A DNA stretch of 31,287 nucleotides from Fragilariopsis cylindrus CCMP1102 (GCA_900095095.1 FMBT01000119.1:1-31287), one strand, 5' to 3'; shown: positions 10,339 through 21,234, counted from the first letter of the stretch. The notes: generated by a model from the sequence alone, not told the origin. Numbers and translations are program-made.

Positions 10339-11270
10339 ACTATCTTTTGTAGTTTGATCTTATTGTGTTTTGCTGGTAAATAAACCGATGATGATACAAA
10401 TAGCTTGTACTGTATGAAATTTAGGTATGATGATGGCGATGCACAAGTTTTTTAAATTCTACTTTTGGATTTTGGTTGAAATGTTGAATACTGTAACGTT
10501 TTGTGTCAAGTGATCATGAAGGAATTGAAGCGCGTCACTACTTTCAAACTTCGGTAAGGTCGGGTGGGTGCACGTTAAATAGACAAGTTTGAGTCCCGTA
10601 ACTTGTACTGTACTACTTCCTCCAGCTACGCTAAATAAGGCGCACTATGCTTTGAAAATTAATACCCTAAAGACGCTAAAACCTTAATTCTACTGTGATC
10701 ACAAAATGCGAATAAAAATAAGCGAAGATTTTTTAGGGTTCAAGGCGCTTTTATGTTTTAATAATTCCAAGCTATAGCGCGCCTGTATTTAGCGTTAGCT
10801 GGAGGAAGTATTATGATGGTGCAATTATTATTGTTTTTAAAAAATAAAATAAGTCTACATAATAAATACAGTAAGTTACGACTTGGCTACCGGTAGAGAA
10901 TTACTATTGTTTTTGTTATCAATTAACTTATGTATATGAAGACAGTACTGCATACAATATGCACAATCAAGAATTAGAACCGTCGTCCTAGCTTGCAGCA
11001 GAGCTGTACATTGTACCACTAACAGTATCCAGTATGATCATAAATACAAAATTGCATTTATCATTAACTGCTTACTTATAGTACCATGTGATGGTTCCCT
11101 ACAAAGTCTATTGCGACAAATTCAAAAATAACATTATAATAAATAATACTTCCACTATCATATGGTTTTCTTTCTCTTCTTCCCCACCATTCATTATTCG
11201 TTTGTACTTTTCATTTCCTTTTCTTTCGCTTCCTTCTCTTTCCTTTCCTGGGTTTTTTTCCTTCGTTCCT
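10339..11270. other. Intergenic spacer containing a MITE
   Basis: Between the aminotransferase 5' end and the DUF6824-like gene 3' end. Apart from the inverted-repeat element at 10614-10810 I see only AT-rich sequence. No open frame has a recognisable product. Confidence 0.6.
10614..10810. mobile_element. Stowaway-like MITE with TA-flanked terminal inverted repeats
   Basis: The left end reads TACTTCCTCCAGCTACGCTA and the right end is its reverse complement with about one inserted base, followed on both sides by AAATA and a GGCGC patch (inverted repeat about 30 bp). The total is 197 bp including the TA at each end, with no coding capacity. TA ends and a CTTCCTCC terminus resemble Tc1/mariner-type Stowaway MITEs (family knowledge). 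The first ten bases match the larger element at 12961-14700, so both were probably moved by the same transposase type. Confidence 0.72.
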
Positions 11271-12731
11271 TCATAATTTTGACCGCAGTAGATTGTCTTT
11301 CTTGTGGAGTGATTCGTTAGATTTCCTACTAGAATTAAGTATATCATGTGAGGCATTTCGTAAAAATTCTGGTAGAGCTGGCACTGACGATAGTAGTGTA
11401 CGAGAGGAGGCCATCGTTGAAGACGATGACGTACTGATACTAGATATTAGACCCATGGGTAATGGAGATGGAAAACTTCTACCATTTCCACCATCACCTA
11501 ACAAGAGACTGTTCATAGCATCCACAGCTTCATCGTGACTTAAGGTACCGTAGGAAAATCCACCATTTTCGTTCAATACCCGCCCTTTCCAGAATTCTGT
11601 AACGGTCTTGACTAAGTCGATCGCAACGTCCTTTTTTTCCACAGGTGATAGTCTAAGAAAGCGTTCTTTTTCTATCTTAAGCATTACATCAAGTCGGTTA
11701 TTACCAACGATGTTAGACTTTTACTTAGTGTTTTGCAATCACTTGCAAATACGATGTCCATTCCTTGATGGGTTGGTACGACCTCCCCATTGTTCATGAT
11801 ACGAGATAATGCTCCCGAATTGATTTTTGAAGTACCAAATTTCATGGCGCGTTTCATAAATGAGGATGACACACTACATCTGGACGTTTTTTTCTTGTCC
11901 AATGTCAATCCAGAATCAAACGAATTCGAACGTCGTAACAAAGAACTTCTACGTCCTCGTTTCTTATTATCTGGCTTCGTGGTATTTCCACCATCAAAGG
12001 AGGGGAAATCTTCAACAAGAAAGTCCACAGAAGCCGCATATATCGACATGGGTTCGAAAAGATCTTCTTCGTCTTCCTTTTTAATGGCTGCTTCCCAATC
12101 ATAAAGTGCTCGTGTATCTGCAATCAAATTTGATGCAGATTGAGAACGTCGGAGTGAGGGTTGCCGTGTCTCGTTCATACTTCTTTCGATCAGTTCATTA
12201 TCATTATCATTATCATTATAACTATCATAATTCATTGGCATGGGTTCGAAAATTCCTTCTTCTTCGATCACTTCGATTTCCTCGGTTCGCGATTTGAATG
12301 TTTGTCGGATAAGCAGCTCGGAATCGTTTTCGTTGAGTTCTCTCCATTCACAATGAACGGTGTTACTATCGTTGCTGTCGTCGCTACTTGAGCTTGGTAC
12401 TGCCTTGACAATGAACCGTCCTCGACGCTTATTACAATCTGAACTCTGATCACGGCCGCATGTATCATTATTACTATTGTTATCGGTATGTTTAAGACAG
12501 GTTATATCCATAATAGTTCCAATAATTTTATCACACTCTTCATGGTTGTTGTCGGAATAATTTGTATTGTAACTATTCTCATACATATCAATTAAAACTT
12601 TAAGACGATTGTTCCCAATTTGATCAATTTGATTTTCCAACAAGGAAAAAACAACCTGCTGTCCGTTCTTCGGTGAGGACGTCAAAGTTCTTCACCTCAA
12701 TAATAGGGGAAGGATTATTTTCTTTAGACAT
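11271..12731 (-). CDS. Protein with two DUF6824-like domains (diatom-type), frame broken twice in the data
   Basis: A single-exon gene of about 487 codons from ATG 12731. Two DUF6824-like domains are visible. Domain 1 (12700-12290) reads VKNFDVL, then QIGNNRLKVLIDMYENSY, CDKIIGTIMDI, RGRFIVK, and ELNENDSELLIRQTFKSR. Domain 2 (11800-11500) reads HQGMDIVF, then SNIVGNNRLDVMLKIEKERF, KKDVAIDLVKTVTEFWKGRVL, and LSHDEAVDAMNSLL. The linker carries LRRSQSASNL and LRRSNSFDSG, which look like basophilic-kinase or 14-3-3 sites, and a twice-repeated FEPM(P/S)(M/I) acidic motif. The C-terminus is Ser-rich. The family is common in diatoms and of unknown biochemical role, often suggested to be regulatory. 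Frame changes: about 12665-12680 (+1; two bases lost or one gained) and 11719-11722 (one base missing at an A4 run). Both lie inside conserved domain sequence. Family assignment is from memory of the domain pattern. Confidence 0.6.
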
Positions 12732-12960
12732 ACTATTATTCAATATTAATATATTTCAATTATCACCGTAGCAATGAATCAATGATGTATATTAGGATGC
12801 AAGGAAGCAATACGAAGATAGATGTTGTGCCATTGACAACAAAAACTTGTCATGCCTTGTTATTGTTATCCTATACGGCGACATACGATTGTCTGTGAAC
12901 TTCGCTCACGTTAAATGACGAAGAAGACCACATCTTGAAAATCAATAAATTTGAATCTAC
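12732..12960. other. 5' flank of DUF6824-like gene, left of the TIR element
   Basis: AT-rich spacer with no recognisable gene. It probably contains the promoter and 5' UTR of the minus-strand gene that starts at 12731. Confidence 0.5.
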
Positions 12961-13284
12961 TACTTCCTCCGTGCACCGGAGAGTGTCCACGGGGTTAAGC
13001 GCGATAATATCTTAACGCGCGTATTAACACGGTAAAACCTTAAAATATTAAGATATAGGGTTAAAATAACCCCTTTTAACCCCAATAAGAGACATCAAAC
13101 ACAAGATAATGATGGAACATACTCAGTACAACAATATAAATCAAAATAACTATCATTACGATTGAATCATCTATGCTATATATATGTTAATAAGTACTAC
13201 TGTATGTGCTTATCATCAATGAATCGCTTCTTTATGTACTGGACTTGTTGCTTGTTGTGATTGCAAATACAGTTTGAACAGTAT

Positions 13285-13540
13285 CTATTCGGATCCATTC
13301 CATTCGTTGATTCATCCATTCCTTTCCATTCCATTCGTTCGATCCATTCCATTCGTTCGATCCGTTCGTTGATTCACCATAGTTTAATAGATTATCATGT
13401 GTATTGTTGTGTTTGTATTGCTCCCAGTAATATAGATTGGATCCATTCATTGATTCGTCCCCATAATATATATTCGATCAGATCCGTTCATTGATTCACC
13501 CATTCCCATTCCTCAAAGTAATATAGATCAGTTTCGTTCG
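13285..13540. repeat. Imperfect tandem repeat of CCATTCGTT/GATTCA words
   Basis: Repeated CCATTCCATTCGTTCGATCC words are followed by two degenerate copies of a longer unit containing AGTAATATAGAT, TGTATTGTTGTGTTTGTAT and TTGATTCA. Internal to the TIR element. Confidence 0.65.
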
Positions 13541-13590
13541 TTGATTAGATTATCGTTGTATTGTTGTGTTTGTATATTGTAGTTATTATA

Positions 13591-14173
13591 TCAATCCAAC
13601 TCCCAGTACCATGCCTGGAATCGTTCATCTTCTTCCCAGATCTGATCAAATTCATCATCAATACCACCTGTAAAATATTCATAATCAGCATGATTGACAC
13701 TTCCTTCCTGTACCAATAGTTCATATATATCATCCGGTAGTAGTTTCTGTGGATTGTACTCATGTTCTGGTAGTAGTTCTCCACATCGTTTTTGTATTGC
13801 ATCGTAGATATTCTTCGGTCGCTTTCTTTTTTGACGATGGACTGTTTGGTGTTACTACTGCTCTCGATACTCATCTACCAAATTCAATACGACAACGACC
13901 ACCACTTCGAGTAGTACCAACACCACCACATCCTAATAGATCAAATGATTGAGGATGAAGTCTTGTTTCAGTAATAAAAGGAGGGGAATTAATAATACCA
14001 ATAGAATTTTCAATATAATTGACATCAACTTTTCTTGCTTTTGTATGAACTGTAGTAACGAATCATATTCCTCCCTGACTTGTAGTGGATGGATCAACTC
14101 TAACGCATGCTCCCAAAGAGAAGATATCTCTACTCATAGGAGGAGGAGGCCTAGTAGGTGCTCGTCGAATCAT
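13591..14173 (-). pseudogene. Decayed captured gene inside the TIR element
   Basis: From ATG 14173 the minus strand reads MIRRAPTRPPPPMSRDIF, then SLGACVRVDPSTTSQGGI, a TGA (14065-14063), FVTTVHTKARKVDVNYIENS, and so on. A second in-frame TGA lies at 13873-13871, followed by a frame change near 13826-13835 (A-rich). The final frame continues KRPKNIYDAIQKRCGELLPE and ends DQIWEEDERFQAWYWELD with TGA at 13593-13591. The V-x-V...GG-x-FVT...K-VDV-Y pattern looks like a small Tudor/SH3-like barrel of the kind repeated in diatom proteins (inference). I do not know the family. Two nonsense codons plus a shift, all with clear protein sense on both sides, indicate a once-coding sequence. Confidence 0.6.
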
Positions 14174-14179
14174 GGTGTT

Positions 14180-14215
<36 letters not shown>

Positions 14216-14218
14216 ATT
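14172..14218. repeat. (GTT)n microsatellite
   Basis: GTT/GAT trinucleotide tract, about 14 units with interruptions, immediately upstream of the ATG of the decayed captured gene on the minus strand. Confidence 0.8.
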
Positions 14219-14700
14219 TCAGTCTTGAAAGAAGCAACACGTATTTATTTTTTTCTTGGTCAAAAAATGGAGTTAGAAGCTCCCACTTCGTGCCATATGT
14301 TGTGCTGTTAATACCAAAGAGAGTACGCCAAATTCGTCTTTGATTAGAGCAATACAAGGTCCTATACAGTCAATTTAATGAAATTTTTGACCGATCTGAT
14401 GCCAGCAGACCCAGTTTAGTAAAGAAATGATATTTTGGCTTCAAAAATAGGACTTTGAACCAGAAGAGGAGCGCAGCAGTAGTAGTTGAGTTGCTTGTTA
14501 AAATGAGCATGCTTTTGTTTATTTTCATTCATTGGAAGTGGTCAAAATTGAGCACCATGGTCAAATCCATTAGGACGTAATTAAAAAATAATAATGAAAT
14601 AATAATGTTTACGATGATTGACCGTTGAGCGTGTTATTACGCGCGTTAAGATATTATCAAGCTTAATCGCGTGGACACTCTCCGGTGCACGGAGGAAGTA

Positions 14701-15096
14701 CTGTAGTAAAAGATATAAGATTCTTCGCGCGCGCCAAAAATAATAAGCCCATGCCGATGAAGTTACGGGTAGGACTACTTAAAGAAGTATGCATACATTA
14801 TTACCGCAGATGAGTGTAGGTCCTATGAGTGACCATATTATTATAGGAAGTTAGTTGGTGTGCTAGATAAAATACACACAGCATCAATCAACATCAGCCC
14901 AATAAAAACAATATATCAACTAAGCTCACGATCTATCATAACACACAATTTACATACGCAAGTAGGGGTCTTTTAGTGTTTAGAAGTGCTTGTGAGGTTA
15001 GATGCATTTAAAATTTGTGCAACTAACTAAATAAATTGTACCTAGTATTGGCAAAGTTCCAGGAATATCTTGAGCCTTCACGGCTTGAGATATCGA
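14701..15096. other. Intergenic spacer
   Basis: Spacer between the right end of the TIR element and the 3' end of the aldo/keto reductase gene. No coding sequence recognised. It contains a TTCGCGCGCGCCAAAAA patch near 14722-14740, the only GC-rich word in an AT-rich stretch. Confidence 0.5.
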
Positions 15097-16965
15097 TTAC
15101 CGTTCTGGGAATGCTGTCCATGGACGCATATCATAAGCACACTCACACTCCTCCGGGATTGTTAACTTCGCAGCCGTATTATTATTGGAACAATGTAAAT
15201 ATGTGAATTCAATAGCTTTCAATATTTGTTCTTTTTGTTTCTCGGGAACATTAGGTAGTAATGGAGAATAATCAGATCCTAACCGTGTAGCAATACCAGG
15301 AGTATAACCCCATCCGATTCGACTTTTTCCTATATTCTCCTCCCTTGACAGCTCAAAATCCCAACTCTGAAGGTTTTTGTCAAACACAGCGTATCGATCC
15401 TTTGCATAGTCAAGCATTCCGTATGACTTAATCAAGTTGTGACACCATACAATCTGCCCAAACGAATACACGTCATTTACGATACCTTTGTGCCAATTTT
15501 CGATCCAATCTTTACCCAAGGCATCTACCTCTGCATCATGCAACCTCTTAGAAACGTTCTTTACTTTCTCTATCATTTCTTCTTTACGATTAGCCATCAT
15601 ATACGCAGCTATAACTGGTTCATCCAAATCACTCGGTCGGGCAGCGCCAATCGTAATCGTATGAATGGGCGCACTTTGTTCGTCTATGTGCTCATGATTC
15701 CACAACCATAGGGGACCATACTGAATTGGTTCTAGATCTGGAAGGATCAAAGATCGTAACTTTTTTGAAGGTGCATACAATTTTCCGCCCTTGTCGTACG
15801 GACTATAACAACATTTTAGTAATTTATTAATTAAAAACATGGTATGAGCAAAAACAAGATGCATGTGGAAAAACACAACAAAATAAACAATGGTTAATAA
15901 CTTACCTGATGATGAAAACACCCATATCCTTTTCTTTCATGAGTCGGATATTATCCAAGTTTCCTCCACATTGCCCCCCTCCACTTGCGGTATAACTCCC
16001 CAAAAAATGATAATGTATGTTCGCGTATTCAAATTGGTCCGTTTCGATACAACGTTTAATCAATTCTGGTTGACCGTGTGTTGAAAATCCAATGTGTTTA
16101 ATTTTTCCTTCAGCTTGATATTCCTTGATGATATCCATGAGATTTTCATCGTCTTCGTTCTGAAACATAAGATCGTATGCGAAGTCCATATTAACACCAT
16201 GAAAGGAAAATAAATCTATGTAATCCAGTTGTAATAGTCGGAAACTCGTTTCGAGTGTCTTCCGAAAGTCTTTTGCTGGCATACAATTGACCTTGGTTTG
16301 AATAATCAAATCTTCTCGTTTGATCCCTCTATCGAAAATTGATTTAAAAGCATGACCAATCTGCAATTCACTACTTCCATATCCTCTAGCAGTTTCAATA
16401 TGATTTATTCCAAGATTATGAATAGCATGATACATTGTTTCGGTCAAGTTATCCTGGCATTCCTTGGAAACCTTTTCAAAATCATTCATGGTACCATCCC
16501 ATGTTTGCTGAAATCTCATACACCCTAATGTCACAATAGGTATCTGAATTCCTGTTTTTCCGAATCGAACCTTAGGAACTTTGATATTACATGACGATGA
16601 TGACGATGATGATGAGGCGAGAATATCACACGATGAGACAATATTCAATAATCCATATTTAAGAGTTTCCTCCCCATCGTCGTCATCATCGCCATCATGA
16701 CCACCATCCGTGTTATTATTATTATTGTTCCTATCTACCATATCAACAAGATCCACATGCTGCGTCCAATCTTAACAAGACGATCTTCGTCCCTCGATGA
16801 TTCAGATTCGAGAAATTTAGATGATGCTTTTTGGAGGAACTTTCGAGCTATAGATATAGATAATGCGTTCGGATGAACGACATCATTCTCTGGTAGACTA
16901 TTTTGCTCTTCTTTTCCTTCATTGATGGCAGAGCGTGCATATTCATTGAGATGTAGTTGTGACAT
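15097..16965 (-). CDS. Aldo/keto reductase family protein with long N- and C-terminal extensions
   Basis: NADPH-type aldo/keto reductase TIM barrel. Exons 16965-15906 and 15802-15097, 101-nt intron in phase 2, joining KEKDMGVFII|S|PYDKGGKLYAPSKKL as in the family. Barrel motifs: VRFGKTGIQIPIVTLGCMRF (first strand), HIETARGYGSSELQIG (catalytic Tyr; Glu in the place usually held by Asp), LIIQTKV (catalytic Lys), IDLFSFHGVN (His), GKIKHIGFSTHG, and IHTITIGAARPSDLDE (cofactor region). About 590 aa, far above the usual 300-340. The first 110 or so residues contain Asn and Asp runs, and about 180 residues follow the barrel (ends CECAYDMRPWTAFPER). This C-terminus lacks the CxxCxxC ferredoxin cluster of COG1453 relatives. 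One frame break at 16770-16776 (RLVK|DWTQHV) fits one missing A. Substrate unknown. Confidence 0.82.
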
Positions 16966-17387
16966 TTTTCGCGGATTCACTTGTTTTCAAAAGTTATCAG
17001 AAGAGGAATAAGGCAGGCAAGAAGGTGTAGTCTACAGGTATGTATGATGTGTGTTTGATGTTTGATTAGTAGTTAGTTAGATTGTTTGATTATTCTCAAT
17101 TCATTATTCGTCCATCATTTATCATTTCAACTTCCAACTAACATCAAACAGGGCCAGGCCGTCACACTTTTCGCTCCGCGCGAATTAATCACAAAATCCA
17201 GTCCCGAATTCGAACCAATCCATCATCCATCGAACCACCTTAAATTCAAAAATACAAAATACATCATTGGAATCATTGGTAATGGACAATTTGAACGCAA
17301 AATCCTTATCGAACATCGAACGTCGTCCATGATAACTTCTTCATTAACAGTCCATACCAACACAATAAGAAACTAACATCATCTTCA
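16966..17387. other. Divergent promoter region with possible 5' exon/intron of the topoisomerase gene
   Basis: Lies between the divergent AKR and topoisomerase genes. A donor-like CAG|GTATGT at about 17036-17044 and an acceptor-like AAACAG at about 17147-17152 could bound an intron of about 114 nt in the topoisomerase 5' region. Sequence 17153-17373 is open in one plus frame (GQAVTLFAPRELITKSSPEF...) but resembles nothing I know and ends in TAA before the topoisomerase frame opens. Confidence 0.4.
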
Positions 17388-20300
17388 ATGCTTCAACGTT
17401 TTGTGGACAATCGTTTAAATTCAGAAATAGATCTTTGGTCTCTTTTGGATTCAATACCTATGATTCGACGAGAATCTCAACAATCATCTCGCCATCATGC
17501 AGCAATAATGATATTTACAACGTTTCTGCAGGGCATTTTTTCTCCTCTTCTACAGCGACGACAAGTGTCACAGAAAGGAATTCGACAGAATCAAAACTGG
17601 ATAATATAAATGAAAGATCTGTAGAGGAACAATACATCAGAAAAACTCCACTTGAACATGTTCTTTTGCGTCCCGGTATGTACGTTGGCCCAACTGAACG
17701 TCTTCCACCTATTGATTGTTGGGTTTTAGATCCTTCCCCGAAACCGCTCGGTACAAAAAAGAACATCTCATTTAAGATGATACAAAAGGAATACGGCTTA
17801 ATACCAGCATTGCAAAAAGTTTTCGATGAGATCCTAGTCAATGCAACAGACAATCAATTGCGACACCCAAAATCTTGTACGTTACTAGATGTATCCATCG
17901 AACAGGGGAGCAAGAGCAAAGAACCGATTATTCGCATATGGAACAATGGGAAAGGGATACCAATTAAAATCCACAAGGAAGAAAATATGTACCTTCCTGA
18001 AATGCTCTTTGGTCACTTATTGACTGGAAGTAACTTCGATGACACTGAGAAACGACTTACGGGAGGTCGACATGGTTACGGTGCCAAACTTTCCAACATC
18101 TTTTCCAAATCATTCACAATAGAAACAGTTGATTGTCGACAACGACTTCATTATAAACAAACGTGGACTAAGAATATGACAGAAGCGGGAGAACCGCAAA
18201 TCACAACGCTAGATAAGTCCGATGCAAAAGAGGACTATACCTGTATTAGCTTTGTTCCTGATATACAACGACTTTCAGGTGATCCAAAAATAACAACAAT
18301 TAATAATCATGATTATGCCTTAATGTGTCGACGAGTCGTCGATGCAGCAGGGTGTGCTGCGGGGAAATTAGAAGTCATTTTAAATGGACATGATGTATCA
18401 ATGGAGTCTTTTGCAGACTACATCAATCTATACAGAAAAAAAGATAAATTGTCATCAGAAATGTGCTATACAAAGATAGGGTCCCGGTGGAATGTAGGCA
18501 TTGGACTGTCTGATAGTAACTCATTCGTGTCAGTATCATTTGTGAATGGCATGTTCACGTCGAGAGGAGGAACACATTCAATGCTATTATCAATCAAGTG
18601 GTCAAACGCATTCAAGAAAAGGCCACAAAATCTGATCCAAGTCTCTCAAATGTCCTAACACCGGGTCTAATACGTAGGAATATATTTCTGGCATGTAACG
18701 CATATATCGAGAATCCAACTTTTGACTCACAAATGAAAGACCACCTGACGTCTAATCCAAGCAGTTTCGGAAGCTCGTATACTCTCACTGAAAAATACCT
18801 TAAAGAACTAGTCCGAACCGAAGAGAATGGAGGACCAGGTATCGTTGAAGAAGTATTACGTGTAGCCAAAGGACAACAACAAGCAAATCTTTTCAAACAG
18901 GTCGGAGGAAAGAAGACCAAGCGGCAGCTACTTTCAATACCCAAGCTCGAAGATGCACACAATGCAGGTTCGAATGGTGATTCGAAATGCACTCTAATAC
19001 TGACAGAAGGAGATTCTGCAAAAGCATTGGCGGTTGCTGGATTAGAAATTATTGGAAGAGACAAATTTGGTGTTTTTCCTCTCCGTGGAAAGTTTCTCAA
19101 TGTTCGTACCTGTCGAGTAGATCAACTATCAAATAATGCGGAAGTGAAGGCCTTATTTGCAATTCTTGGACTCAATTTTGATAAGGAGTACGATACTATG
19201 GAAGAACGCAACGAGCTTCGATATAGCCACATTATGCTCATGACAGATCAAGACGAGGATGGATCACATATCAAGGGACTGGTAATCAATTTCTTTCGTC
19301 ACTTTTGGCCGAAATTGTTGAAACCAGCAGTCGACGAACCTTTTGACCAACCGTTTCTCTCGTCTTTTGCGACACCCCTTCTGAAGGCAATTAGGAAAAA
19401 TAGTAAAAAATACCTATCTTTTTACTCCGTGGCAGAATACAATGCATGGCGAGCCTCCCTTATTGGTACCAATGATGATATCGGGAAATGGAAAGTTAAG
19501 TTCTATAAAGGACTCGGTACTAGTACGCCAGCAGAAGCCAAAGAGTACTTTTCTGCATTCGATAAACATCATGTACCGTTCATTTGGAAGTCAGAATTAG
19601 ATGGTGAGCTTCTAGATAAAGTTTTCGACAAGTCTAGGGCAGCTGACCGTCGGGATTGGATCACTAGTGTATACGACCCTGAATCAACCTTATCATATGA
19701 TGCCGAAGGTCGTATCACTTACGAAGACTTTGTGAACAAAGAAATGATTCACTTTTCCAACAGCGATAACGTCAGAAGCATACCAAGCGTAATCGACGGA
19801 CTTAAACCATCCCAAAGAAAAGTACTGCATGCCTGTTTCAAGAGAAAGTTAAAATCTGAAATCAAGGTTGCTCAGCTTAGTGGCTATTGCGCTGAACACA
19901 CTGCTTATCATCATGGTGAAGCTTCCTTACAGTCAACTATCATCGGAATGGCTCAAGACTTTGTTGGATCAAACAATATCAATCTGTTGGTCCCGTCAGG
20001 TCAGTTTGGTACGCGTCTAGCGGGGGGAGAGGACGCAGCTTCTCCACGTTACATTTTTACGCACTTATCTCCTATTACCAGATATCTCTTCCCAGAGGAT
20101 GATGATATGCTCCTTGATTACCTCGAGGACGATGGTCAATCGATCGAGCCAAAATTCTTTTGTCCAATCATTCCTTTACTGTTGGTCAATGGTACTCAAG
20201 GCATCGGAACTGGTTGGTCCACATTCATTCCACAGCACAAACCGTTGAGTGTTGTAGACTATATTAGAGCGAAGCTTGACCAAACACTTAGTATTCCTCA

Positions 20301-21162
20301 GATTGAGCCATATTCGCGGGGATTTGAGGGAGTTATTGATCGCCAAGAAAATGGTTACGCAAGCTACGGAAGGATGCGTATTCTCGACGACAAAACGATA
20401 TTTATCGACGAGCTACCAATTGGTATTTGGACTAATAACTATAAGACTTTTTTATTGAAGATGCAATCAAAGGGAACTATTGTTGACTTTAAAGAAGACC
20501 ATACAACTACAAAGGTTTCGTTTACAGTGAAACTGAAATCTGCCGAACTTCACAGAATGCAACAATCGGGGTTGGAAAAAGCTTTTAAGCTGAACTCGAA
20601 TCTTCCAATGACAAATATGAATGCTTTTGATGACCAAAGTGCGATTCAGAAATTTGTTTCCGCAGAATCAATTGCTGATACTTACTTTCCGGTAAGAATG
20701 TCTCTTTACCACGACCGAAAGTCAATGTTGATGTCAGAAATGAATTATAAAACTTCCGTCTTGGAAAACAAGGCCCGTTTCATCCAACTAGTTTCGGAGG
20801 GGCAAATCGAACTACTTGGTGGTAAAATGTCAAAAGATAAATCATTTTCTGTGCTTGAATCGTTTGGATTCAGTACAACGGACGAACTGAATCAACTTCG
20901 CAACAATAATAGCATTTACCGCAAACAAATTCATGAGGATTCGAGTGGTAACGATGTTAATATTGTGGAACAGGACACAGACAACGAGACGTCTTCGTTC
21001 GATTATCTCTTCAAGATGCCATTGTCATCTCTAACCAGTGACAGGATTGGAGCATTAAAAAAAGAGTCATCCCAAACAACGTCTGACCTAAATGCGATAC
21101 GGGAGTTGCAACCAGAAGAAATATGGTTATCTGATTTGGATAAACTAGCCCAATATTTATAA
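17388..21162 (+). CDS. TOP2: DNA topoisomerase II (type IIA), short C-terminus
   Basis: ATP-dependent type IIA topoisomerase that passes one duplex through another to decatenate and relax DNA. Domains in order: RKTPLEHVLLRPGMYVG; GHKL ATPase with DEILVNATDNQ, IRIWNNGKGIPI and GGRHGYGAKLSNIFS; transducer ending FTSRGGTH; TOPRIM with EGDSA (19006-19020) and DQDEDG (19246-19263); winged helix with SPRYIFT and the catalytic Tyr at 20050-20052; GTQGIGTGW. It ends at LSDLDKLAQYL with none of the 150-350-residue charged tail of nuclear topoisomerase II. Frame break at about 18576-18580 (GGTH|VNAIINQVVKRI) fits one missing base. The frame of the conserved part opens at 17369 without an ATG. ATG 17388 is in another frame and would need one more missing base before 17609, or an upstream exon supplies the start. 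The Ser/Asn/Arg-rich leader could be an organelle presequence (inference). Confidence 0.88.
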
Positions 21163-21234
21163 AATAATAGATTTCGCTACGCTATTGAAGTAGACAATAG
21201 TTGTAATAATAATAATTCCACCTTTGAAGTTCAA
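21163..21234. other. 72-bp tail-to-tail spacer between TOP2 and MSH5
   Basis: AT-rich with a short AATAATAATAAT tract. Both polyadenylation regions must overlap the neighbouring gene or this spacer, so sense-antisense 3' ends are likely (inference). Confidence 0.7.

Larger units (their letters stand above)
12961..14700. mobile_element. 1740-bp TIR element (Stowaway/Tc1-mariner-like ends), non-autonomous
   Basis: Left terminus 12961-13030 and right terminus 14700-14631 are inverted copies. The first 30 bases are identical (TACTTCCTCCGTGCACCGGA then GAGTGTCCAC), with about 5 mismatches in 70 bp overall, including a shared GATAATATCTTAACGCGCGTA core. Both ends carry TA, the Tc1/mariner-type target. 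I could find no transposase with a DDE/DDD pattern in either strand. The interior holds a decayed minus-strand gene (13591-14173), an ATTCGTTCGATCC-based repeat region (about 13290-13540) and AT-rich filler. The element is therefore probably mobilised in trans. Confidence 0.75.

Noticed and set aside
11088..11538. Plus-strand frames opposite the DUF6824-like gene
   Set aside because: Antisense shadows. The minus strand gives coherent domain sequence.
12961..14700. Possible transposase in the large TIR element
   Set aside because: No DDE/DDD catalytic pattern or HTH found in any frame. The only protein-like signal is the captured gene.
14722..14740. E2F-like TTTTTGGCGCGC word (minus strand)
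   Set aside because: Single occurrence, not close to any gene start in the right orientation, and GC patches recur here without pattern.
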